A DNA stretch of 15,888 nt, from positions 1 to 15,888 of the forward strand of contig JBOHWL010000180.1 in NCBI GenBank assembly GCA_050736615.1, read 5' to 3'. The notes below the pieces were generated by a model. It searched no databases. It was not told the origin of the DNA and saw only the letters and a program-made list of their open reading frames with translations. Position numbers and translations under genes: made by a program. Origin of the DNA: JBOHWJ01 sp050736615. GTDB lineage: Bacteria; Desulfobacterota; Binatia; Binatales; Binataceae. Positions 1 to 5,998 of this stretch are shown piece by piece (the first letter of the stretch is position 1; each line of letters opens with the position of its first letter).

Positions 1-1
1 G

Positions 2-106
2 TTCGAGGATTGGACACCGGAGGCCATCTTGAAGCGGGGCCTGGCGAGCTCGAATTCCTTGAAACGCGGTGGAAGGTATCTCTCGGCAGCCCTGCGGAGA
101 AGATAA
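2..106 (+). CDS. possible C-terminal end of a gene cut by the window edge
   Basis: Frame 2 is open from the first base to a TAA at 104-106, giving 34 residues that begin FEDWTPEAILKRG and end in a basic tail (AALRRR). About 70% of third codon positions are G or C, as in the other genes here. The frame-1 reading (open to about 156) and a minus-strand reading (open from an ATG at 148 to the edge) have weaker third-position bias. I do not recognise the peptide, so this is only the best of three competing open frames. The rest of 1-230 shows nothing convincing; 107-230 is AT-richer and looks intergenic. Confidence 0.25.
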   Translation, partial: FEDWTPEAILKRGLASSNSLKRGGRYLSAALRRR

Positions 107-230
107 AACTCCTAAATCTTGAATTTCTCGAAGCTCCGTCAGGGACATCTGCTTAGGCGAAATAGCGCTCCGAGAAAGCCGAATTGCCGATTAGCTCTCC
201 CGAGTATATCAAGAGTTTATTTGTCAGCTT

Positions 231-1322
231 TCAGATGTGGACGGGGACGCCGGTCTTGCGCGCGGTATAACGCGACAACAAGCGGACTACGGCCGGTGTG
301 ACGTGTACGATCGCTTCTGGACGGTATCCGATCGCCTCGGGGCCCCGCGTCCGCATCATGCCGAAAGTCGACAGGCGCAATAGCGCGGTGACCGCCTGGC
401 AATAACGAAAGCGGCGTAATTCGAGCGGCGCCAGCGCGTGATACATCGGAATGTAAAGCGAGGCGAAGAGCTTGCGCAACGAATTGCCGGCGACGTTATC
501 GTTCATCCAGCGCGGCCGGTCCATCGCCGAAGACGCCAGGATTACCGCCGTGGTGGCGGCGTCGAGATGGCGGTCACCACGGTCGGCGTTGACCCAGTCG
601 ATCACTCCGGTAACGCGCAAACCGTTAACGATCACGTTTTGCGGATGATAGTCGAGGTGTACCAGGGCGGCCGGCGCCGTTGCGAACAGGGTGGCCCGCT
701 CGCGCAGCCGTGCCAGAGCCTCGGCGAGGCCCGGTAACGGGCCTTGCTCGACGCGCTGGCCGATAAGCCCGAGCATGCGCTCAAGTAGCGAGGCTTGCGG
801 GTTGGCGAAGGCGCCGTCGTGATTGAGGCGGGCCGGGTCGATTTGATGAAGCCGGGTTTGTGCGCGGACAAAACTGATGAACCCCAGGGAAAAAGTCTTG
901 AACGCGCGCGGGAAGCTTTTGGTCGAGAATAGGGGGCTGCCCGCCACGCGTTCCATCACGACGAAGGGCGCGCCGAGGGCGTCGCGTAACGGTTCGAGCA
1001 GGTAAGGGCGCGGCACCGGAAATCGCTGGCGGGCAAGCGCGCACATCGCGGGGTATTCACGCTCGGCTTTCTCGCTGGCTTGGGCGCCTTCGTAAAACCG
1101 CAGCACGAGCGGCCGATTCACGGGCAATTCGCGAGTTCGTATCGAGGGCGTTGCCAGGGCGAATTCAAAAACCGTGGTTTCCCAGCCGCTGGCCAGCACG
1201 CGAATTTCTTTGACGGCGGCGCCCAGCGTGGCCGCCAGGCGCGCCTGCACGACGCCAATATCAACCGCCGAGCGCGATTCCATCAGCGGACGGATCTGTC
1301 CTGGGCTTTCGATGATTTTCAC
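231..1322 (-). CDS. APH-fold phosphotransferase family protein
   Basis: This 363-residue soluble protein has the aminoglycoside phosphotransferase / choline kinase-like fold. The N-lobe has a glycine-rich region (ASGWETTVFEF, about 44-54) and a probable ATP-anchoring strand (LVLRFYEG, 72-79). The hinge region reads PFVVMERVAG (119-128). The catalytic loop is HLDYHPQN (222-229), with the expected Asp224 and Asn229, and the metal-binding aspartate follows in GVIDWVNADRGD (239-250, Asp242). This family phosphorylates small-molecule hydroxyls such as aminoglycosides, homoserine, choline or macrolides, and also occurs in acyl-CoA dehydrogenase contexts. The substrate cannot be read from the sequence, and nothing nearby identifies it, so a resistance role should not be assumed. 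The start used is a GTG at 1322 with a poor ribosome binding site; an ATG at codon 14 (MESRSAVD) is an alternative. It stands alone on the minus strand, separated by repeats from the HlyD gene upstream. Confidence 0.85.
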   Translation of the reverse strand: MKIIESPGQIRPLMESRSAVDIGVVQARLAATLGAAVKEIRVLASGWETTVFEFALATPSIRTRELPVNRPLVLRFYEGAQASEKAEREYPAMCALARQRFPVPRPYLLEPLRDALGAPFVVMERVAGSPLFSTKSFPRAFKTFSLGFISFVRAQTRLHQIDPARLNHDGAFANPQASLLERMLGLIGQRVEQGPLPGLAEALARLRERATLFATAPAALVHLDYHPQNVIVNGLRVTGVIDWVNADRGDRHLDAATTAVILASSAMDRPRWMNDNVAGNSLRKLFASLYIPMYHALAPLELRRFRYCQAVTALLRLSTFGMMRTRGPEAIGYRPEAIVHVTPAVVRLLSRYTARKTGVPVHI

Positions 1323-1459
1323 GGTCTATCTTCGGTCCGAGAAGATCGAAAGACTACGCCGCCTGATAGGAGGAAAAGTTGAAAAGTCGGCATATGGTTC
1401 TTGCCGATAGCTTGCTCTTTTTAGCGTTCCGCTACGGAACCTCTGTGCCAGTCTTAATC

Positions 1460-1663
1460 TGTCATTCTGAGCATAGCGAGGAATCCCGGAGTCTGCTCTT
1501 CCCTCTCGTTTTATCCGGGATTCCTCACTTCCTGAAACGCACCTCGCGGACTCGCGGTCTCTGCTGCGCCTCGCAGACTCGTTCGCTCGGCTCCGCTTCG
1601 CTCCGCCTGGTGTGCTCGCTCCGCCTGCGGCTACGCTAATGGCGGACTTCGTTCAGAATGACA
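1460..1663. repeat. GTCATTCTGAG-type intergenic inverted-repeat element
   Basis: TGTCATTCTGA at 1460-1470 is matched by its exact reverse complement at 1653-1663, bounding a 204-bp element. Inside it, GAGGAATCCCGGA (1478-1490) pairs perfectly with 1514-1526 across a 23-nt loop. The interior (about 1531-1640) is a low-complexity run of CTCG/CTCCGC words. Repeats beginning GTCATTCTGAGC...GAGGAATC are a familiar dispersed intergenic family in environmental bacterial genomes; calling this one a member is recognition from memory, not a search. No credible coding frame overlaps it. The flanks 1323-1459 and 1664-1688 show nothing else recognisable. Confidence 0.7.
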
Positions 1664-1688
1664 ACCGAGACTTTGTACAGAGCCTCCC

Positions 1689-1844
1689 TAACAGGCTGTT
1701 GATAAATCACCGCCTTTTCCCCCTCTCTTTCTCTCCCGCAAAGGAGCGGGAGAGAAGCTTGAGGAAAGCGGCCATCTTTTGCGCAGGGTGTTGAGGACTG
1801 GGATAGCGACTTGCAATAAGAACGCCTTTTTCAACACCCTGCTA
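1689..1844. repeat. MITE-like element with imperfect terminal inverted repeats
   Basis: The left end, TAACAGGCTGTTGATAAA (1689-1706), and the reverse complement of the right end, TAGCAGGGTGTTGAAAAA (1827-1844), match at 15 of 18 positions, giving a 156-bp unit. A third related copy, GCAGGGTGTTGA (1783-1794), is an exact inverted match of 1831-1842, so the right half could also be a nested 60-bp element. The interior contains the hairpin at 1729-1756. There is no transposase and no room for one, so a non-autonomous element is inferred. The right end includes the TAG stop codon (1842-1844) of the HlyD gene. Confidence 0.5.
1729..1756. repeat. perfect 11-bp stem-loop
   Basis: TTCTCTCCCGC (1729-1739) pairs with GCGGGAGAGAA (1746-1756) around a 6-nt loop. 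There is no T-run on either side, so intrinsic termination is not well supported. It lies downstream of the HlyD gene, inside the MITE-like element, and resembles REP-type intergenic hairpins. It may still act as an mRNA 3' end or processing structure for that gene. Confidence 0.55.
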
Positions 1845-2999
1845 AGGCCCCATTGAAGCCTGCCCCGGAGCCATCGGCGCTTGCGTGGGCATCGACAGTG
1901 GAATCGCGAGGTTTTCCGGAATCATCTGCGGACTGGCGTTGTGACGCTCGTAGGCACCCTGGACCATCGAAGAGAGCAGCGGTCCTCGCTTGTCGCTGAT
2001 GTCGATCGTGACTTCGGCCGACAGGCCCATCCGCAATGGCTTGTCGACGGGCGGCGGTTCGTTCAAGACGACCTTGACGGGCACGCGCTGCACCACCTTA
2101 ACCCAGTTGCCGGTGGCGTTTTCGGGCGGCAGCAGAGCGAAGGCGGCACCCGTGCCGGAGCTGATCGAATCGACGTGAGCCTTGTAGGTGTAGTTCGGAT
2201 ATATATCGAGGGTGATATCGGCGGTTTGGCCCACCCGCACGTCGGTGAGCTGGGTTTCCTTGTAATTGGCGGTAATGTAAAGGCGGTTCACGGGCACAAT
2301 CGCCATCAACGGTTCGCCGGCTTCGACACGATTGCCCGCATGCGCGGTTTTGCGCGTGACGATGCCGTCAAAAGGAGCGCGAATCCGCGTGTAGCTGAGG
2401 TTGAGTTCAGCGGTTTCGAGCGCGGCGTCGGCTTGATGCACGATCGGGTGATCATAGCGTGAATGATCTTCGCTGCCGCCCAGCGCCGCTTGCACCTGTT
2501 GCACCTGGTGTTGCGCCAACGCGCGATCGGCCAGCGCCACCCGCCATGCCGTGGTGGCCTGATCGTAGTTCTCGCTCGAAACCACGCCTTCGGAGCGGAG
2601 CGCCTGCGCGCGTTTGTAATCGATCTCGGCCTGCGTGAGCTGGGAGTTCGCGAGATTATAGCCGGCCTGGGCGGCTTGCAATTGGGCGTAAAGCTGGTCG
2701 ACCGACTGGCGCGCCCGCGCGAGTTGCGCCTGCGCCTGGTCGACCCGCACCTGGTAATCGCGGGTATCGAGCTGGAGCAGGAGCTGTCCGCCATGGACGC
2801 GCCAATTGTCCTCGACGAAGATCTTGGTGACGGTGCCGGGAATGCGCGAGGAAACCAGCCCCACCGTGCCGTCCACATAGGCGTCGTCAGTGGAAACGTG
2901 GCTCTCGAGGTATTGATAATAGTGATAGGCCGGAATGATGGCGGCGAGAATTACTATCACCACAACGGCCAGCAGGACCTTGCGGAACATCGACTTCAT
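1842..2999 (-). CDS. HlyD/EmrA-type membrane fusion protein
   Basis: This 385-residue periplasmic adaptor belongs to the EmrA/HlyD family, which links an inner-membrane exporter (usually an EmrB-type MFS pump) to an outer-membrane channel. A short cytoplasmic N-terminus is followed by one membrane helix (about 7-25) and the family signature STDDAYVDG (36-44). The first lipoyl half (about 46-80, with GQLLLQLDTRDY) precedes a long Gln/Ala-rich alpha-hairpin (about 84-175). The second lipoyl half comes next (TRIRAPFDGIVTRK, 204-217), then the beta-barrel, with the EmrA-like motif LLPPENATGNWVKVVQR (289-305). Length matches EmrA (about 390). No partner MFS pump or TolC-like channel is present in the window, so its transport partner is unknown. 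ATG 2999 is preceded by a weak GGAG about 11 nt upstream. A promoter lies at 3066-3092. The stop codon sits in the terminal repeat of a MITE-like element. Confidence 0.93.
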   Translation of the reverse strand: MKSMFRKVLLAVVVIVILAAIIPAYHYYQYLESHVSTDDAYVDGTVGLVSSRIPGTVTKIFVEDNWRVHGGQLLLQLDTRDYQVRVDQAQAQLARARQSVDQLYAQLQAAQAGYNLANSQLTQAEIDYKRAQALRSEGVVSSENYDQATTAWRVALADRALAQHQVQQVQAALGGSEDHSRYDHPIVHQADAALETAELNLSYTRIRAPFDGIVTRKTAHAGNRVEAGEPLMAIVPVNRLYITANYKETQLTDVRVGQTADITLDIYPNYTYKAHVDSISSGTGAAFALLPPENATGNWVKVVQRVPVKVVLNEPPPVDKPLRMGLSAEVTIDISDKRGPLLSSMVQGAYERHNASPQMIPENLAIPLSMPTQAPMAPGQASMGP

Positions 3000-3065
3000 T
3001 TCAGCGACGCTCCGCAGGCGCGCAATCTGATGATGCGGCAGTCATTCGAGAGTCTTTGCAGGCTA

Positions 3066-3092
3066 ATTATGATCATTGAAATATACTGTCAA
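3066..3092 (-). promoter_or_regulatory. predicted sigma70-type promoter of the HlyD gene
   Basis: On the minus strand a perfect TTGACA (-35, 3092-3087) is followed after 15 bp by CATAAT (-10, 3071-3066; 5 of 6 consensus). Transcription would begin near 3059 and leave a leader of about 60 nt before the ATG at 2999. The spacer is shorter than the optimal 17 bp, so activity may be modest or depend on an activator. Confidence 0.5.
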
Positions 3093-3094
3093 AT

Positions 3095-3116
3095 ACGGGA
3101 CCGCGATGGTTCCCGT
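3095..3116 (-). terminator. hairpin between lipoprotein and HlyD genes
   Basis: ACGGGACC (3095-3102) and GGTTCCCGT (3108-3116) pair with one bulge around a 5-nt loop. It lies 44 bp beyond the stop of the small lipoprotein gene and just upstream of the HlyD promoter, a sensible place to end the envelope operon. On the minus strand only ATTT follows, so it is a weak intrinsic terminator. A short T-run follows on the plus strand instead. Confidence 0.35.
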
Positions 3117-3159
3117 TTTGTGCACGGCCGTGAGGTCAAATTCCCACCGGAAGCTGACT

Positions 3160-3867
3160 TCACGGAAACTTCATGCTCGCACTGGTGCCGCCAATCGCAT
3201 TTCTAACCACCGCGCCATTATAGCTCAAAGCGATATTAAAGCCGCCGATGAAGCTGACCAGGTTGAAAATACCGTCGATGCGCGCGGTCGGGTCTGAATT
3301 ATTGGCGGTATCGAGCAGCAATAATGATGGCGCGCGCGATTGTACAACCTGCCCCGCATTGCCTTGTTCGATCAAGGCGTCGTAAACCGCCGTATTGGGA
3401 CCGGTCACCACAAAGCGCACGTCCGGGTTGGCGGCCGGCGCAAACGCGTTGAGCGTGCCGTTGATCGCCACCACCGCACTGCCGAACGGTTCACTGGTGG
3501 AGGACAGTTGCTGGACTTTGAAGCCGGTGATGATTTGCGCGCTCAACAGGGATGAATCGTTGGCGGTTTTAGTCACCACCATCCGTGCCGGATACTTGTT
3601 TTGGATAATCACGATACTAAGCGGGATAGCGTCATGGATCACCCATGAGGCGTCAGCGTCCGAGATGGTCGCGACGAACGGTGTGCCGACCGTTCCCACG
3701 ATACGGAAACTCACCTGCGAAGCAACATTGGGCGTATTGCCCGGACTGGTCGCGTTGCCCACGCCAAAGGCGCCGCCGCAACCCGCCAGCAGCAGCATTA
3801 TCGTCGCCAGCATCCCCCGCGTCAGTTTTCCCGCTTTAAGCATCGGCGTACGGCTTAGCCAGCTCAT
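3160..3867 (-). CDS. small putative lipoprotein of unknown function
   Basis: This 235-residue protein belongs to no family I recognise. A basic N-region and hydrophobic stretch end in a clear lipobox, LLLAGC (Cys30), followed by a Gly-rich linker, so a lipid-anchored envelope protein is expected. The mature part is rich in short beta-type hydrophobic stretches (SIVIIQNKYPARMVVTK, FVVTGPNTAVYDALIEQG, FNIALSYNGAVV) and has no further cysteines. ATG 3867 is chosen because it overlaps the upstream DUF4382 gene's stop as ATGA, a classic translational-coupling arrangement. An internal ATG at 3843 (MLKAGKL) would give a tidier signal peptide. The frame is open up to 3930, but that extension overlaps the upstream gene and lacks support. 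Coupling implies co-production with the 688-residue DUF4382 lipoprotein and possibly a shared complex, which is inference. Confidence 0.8.
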   Translation of the reverse strand: MSWLSRTPMLKAGKLTRGMLATIMLLLAGCGGAFGVGNATSPGNTPNVASQVSFRIVGTVGTPFVATISDADASWVIHDAIPLSIVIIQNKYPARMVVTKTANDSSLLSAQIITGFKVQQLSSTSEPFGSAVVAINGTLNAFAPAANPDVRFVVTGPNTAVYDALIEQGNAGQVVQSRAPSLLLLDTANNSDPTARIDGIFNLVSFIGGFNIALSYNGAVVRNAIGGTSASMKFP

Positions 3868-5930
3868 GGCAAGGTCACGGCGGTGGCGGCGGTACACATA
3901 AAGCAGGTACCGGCCGTCGGCGGCTGGCAAATCGAGTTACATGGCGTGCCGATACTGAGTGGCGGGGCCAGCGTGTCCGTCACCATCGCGCCTGGTACCG
4001 GCACCCCATTTTCGTAATGTGCCACCGTGTAAGTGTCGGCTGGAGCGCAAAGACCAAAGCCACCCGGATTGGCGCTGTTGGCCGACCCAACCGGAGTCGT
4101 AACAAGTTGCACGTTATTCTTGAACATCACCACGGTGGTGCCGGAGTCGAAACTGGTCACGGTGCCGTTGAAACTGCCATGGCCGACACAAGCCATCGGA
4201 CCCAGCGTTGTGACGGCTGTCGCGGTTTGGCAGTTCGCGGCGCTCGGCGTCGCGACGACCACCGCGATCGTATGGCCGGTATTTGATTCGAGCGTGCCGG
4301 GGAACAAATCTTTTACCGAGGCGAATAAATCCAGGCCAGGAGCACCGGGGTTGGTCGCGGCAAGGTAGGTTGAAGTCGGCACCAACATGTTGAACGGCGT
4401 CGAGCTGGCGCCGCTGGGAATCGTCACCGGCCCGATATTCTCAAGATGGTTGGTGCCTTGATCCTCGGCCGTCACGATTACGCCCAGATTCGGCCCGGCG
4501 TTGGGAGTGGCGAGGCTAACCGTGCCGGTGAGTTGCGCGCGATCAAGGCTGACGATGCATTGACCCTTGGTTTTGGAGGTCGGCGTGGCAATTGAACCGG
4601 TGGGGCCTATGATCGAACAGCTAAATTGGCCCTTTTTGAACGTGACGCTTGCCACCGTTGGGTCATAACCCGAGGCCGTGATCCGAAGCGCGTAAGTGAG
4701 ATCCGTTGGGATAGTGTTGAAGGCGATGCCGCTCCCGCTGATAGTTGGGAGTGGGTAGGTGCCGTTGACGTTGGTGCTGGCATTGGCGACCACCACGCAG
4801 CCCGCCGGGACGGGATAAGTTGTTCCGCAGGCCAGACTGGGGCTGTCCGGCGAGGCCAGCAATTCGAGCGTGGCGCCCTGGATCGCCAGTCCGGTGCAGG
4901 CGTCCGCAACGGTGCCCTTAAGCGCCTGGGTGCCATGCGCCGCGGGCGTGAAATTAACCGTTGGGGACTGGCCGGCCGTCACCACTTGCGCGCTGTTTAT
5001 AGCAAACGAACGTCCTGACGAGGACGTATAGAGGTCGTATGACGTTCCGCTCGGCGTGGCGGGAAGACCCAGGGAATATGATCCATCCTTGCTAACGGCT
5101 ACACCCGCCACGAATTGTCCCGTGGTGCTTAGCACCGCGTTCACCATCGGCAGATTTTTACCACTAGTGCTAACTGCCCCGGACGTCGTGACTTTCCCAT
5201 TGACTGCCGCCAAATCGGGATTGTTGTTGTTGGCGTTGGGGACGATCGTGATGGTTGGAGTGATTGTGAAAGGCGCGACGGCCGGACTCGGCAGGTTCAG
5301 ATTGACTTCGAGCACCAGCGGTACCAGCTCTCTCTTTACCACCGTCAGACCACCCGGCAGGGTGGTCCGAATACTGCTGATGCCCGACGCTAATCGCAAG
5401 GGATAAGGAATGCAGCCCTCGGCGGCGGGATCGGCGCCGCAAATCGGCGTGATCGAACCGGGATTGGTAGGACTCAGCAGGAGCTCGACCTGGGTATAAG
5501 TTTGCGGCTTGATCGCGCCCGCATTGAAGAGCTGGGCCATGCCTTGAAGCTGGGTGAAATCCAACGATTGGACGACCTGGCCGAATTGCGCGCTCTTGCT
5601 GGCGCTGGTGCCGGGATTAGTGCCGATGATCATCGTGGACGCGCCCGAGGCAATTAGGCCATTGGCGGGCGGCACGCTGATGTTTTGCCAGTTTTTGTCG
5701 CTTTCGGCCACGTTGGGATCGGTGCTGGGGTTCAACCGCACAGCCAGCACGTTGAGGGTGATATCCTGAAATGGCTGGCCGCTGTTGGCGAGCATTGCCA
5801 CCTCGACGGTGCCTATATTTGAGGGAATTGCGCTGCTGCTGGCGCTGGTGCTGGAAGATGAACCACCACCGCCACATCCGACCAGTAGCACACATACGCC
5901 GACTATCAGTAACCAACGCAGCTCACGCAT
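3864..5930 (-). CDS. DUF4382-domain lipoprotein with carboxypeptidase-regulatory-like repeats
   Basis: This is a 688-residue exported lipoprotein. The signal ends in the lipobox LLVGC (Cys19), followed by a Gly/Ser linker (20-35). An N-terminal DUF4382-like domain spans about 40-232 (TVEVAMLANSGQPFQDITLNV..., NPGSITPICG at 157-166, EGCIPYPL at 171-178). Several beta-sandwich modules of CarboxypepD_reg/SdrD-B-like character follow, near 243-325, 336-432 (KGTVADACTGLAIQGATLELL), 467-560 and 585-650. The tail carries four cysteines as CX3C-X7-CX2C (Cys664, 668, 676, 679). DUF4382 has no established biochemical function; surface or polymer binding is a guess. The start MRELRWLL (ATG 5930) is chosen for its signal peptide; the frame is open to 6041, but that would overlap the upstream paralogue. 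It lies 68 bp after that paralogue and 4 bp overlapped with the next lipoprotein gene, so one operon is likely. Confidence 0.85.
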   Translation of the reverse strand: MRELRWLLIVGVCVLLVGCGGGGSSSSTSASSSAIPSNIGTVEVAMLANSGQPFQDITLNVLAVRLNPSTDPNVAESDKNWQNISVPPANGLIASGASTMIIGTNPGTSASKSAQFGQVVQSLDFTQLQGMAQLFNAGAIKPQTYTQVELLLSPTNPGSITPICGADPAAEGCIPYPLRLASGISSIRTTLPGGLTVVKRELVPLVLEVNLNLPSPAVAPFTITPTITIVPNANNNNPDLAAVNGKVTTSGAVSTSGKNLPMVNAVLSTTGQFVAGVAVSKDGSYSLGLPATPSGTSYDLYTSSSGRSFAINSAQVVTAGQSPTVNFTPAAHGTQALKGTVADACTGLAIQGATLELLASPDSPSLACGTTYPVPAGCVVVANASTNVNGTYPLPTISGSGIAFNTIPTDLTYALRITASGYDPTVASVTFKKGQFSCSIIGPTGSIATPTSKTKGQCIVSLDRAQLTGTVSLATPNAGPNLGVIVTAEDQGTNHLENIGPVTIPSGASSTPFNMLVPTSTYLAATNPGAPGLDLFASVKDLFPGTLESNTGHTIAVVVATPSAANCQTATAVTTLGPMACVGHGSFNGTVTSFDSGTTVVMFKNNVQLVTTPVGSANSANPGGFGLCAPADTYTVAHYENGVPVPGAMVTDTLAPPLSIGTPCNSICQPPTAGTCFMCTAATAVTLP

Positions 5931-5998
5931 ATGTTCGTTCGATTGCTCTCGCTCCACTCGGGTCAGGGTTGAATTAGTCGTCACGGCCGGGCGTGCGT

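Noticed and set aside
1379..1794. Short plus-strand frames in the repeat region
   Set aside because: They translate the inverted repeats and a low-complexity CTCG run; no ribosome binding site or domain.
2463..3206. 247-codon plus-strand frame antisense to the HlyD gene
   Set aside because: The HlyD reading has a complete family signature; the antisense frame is a GC-codon-bias shadow that runs through the HlyD promoter.
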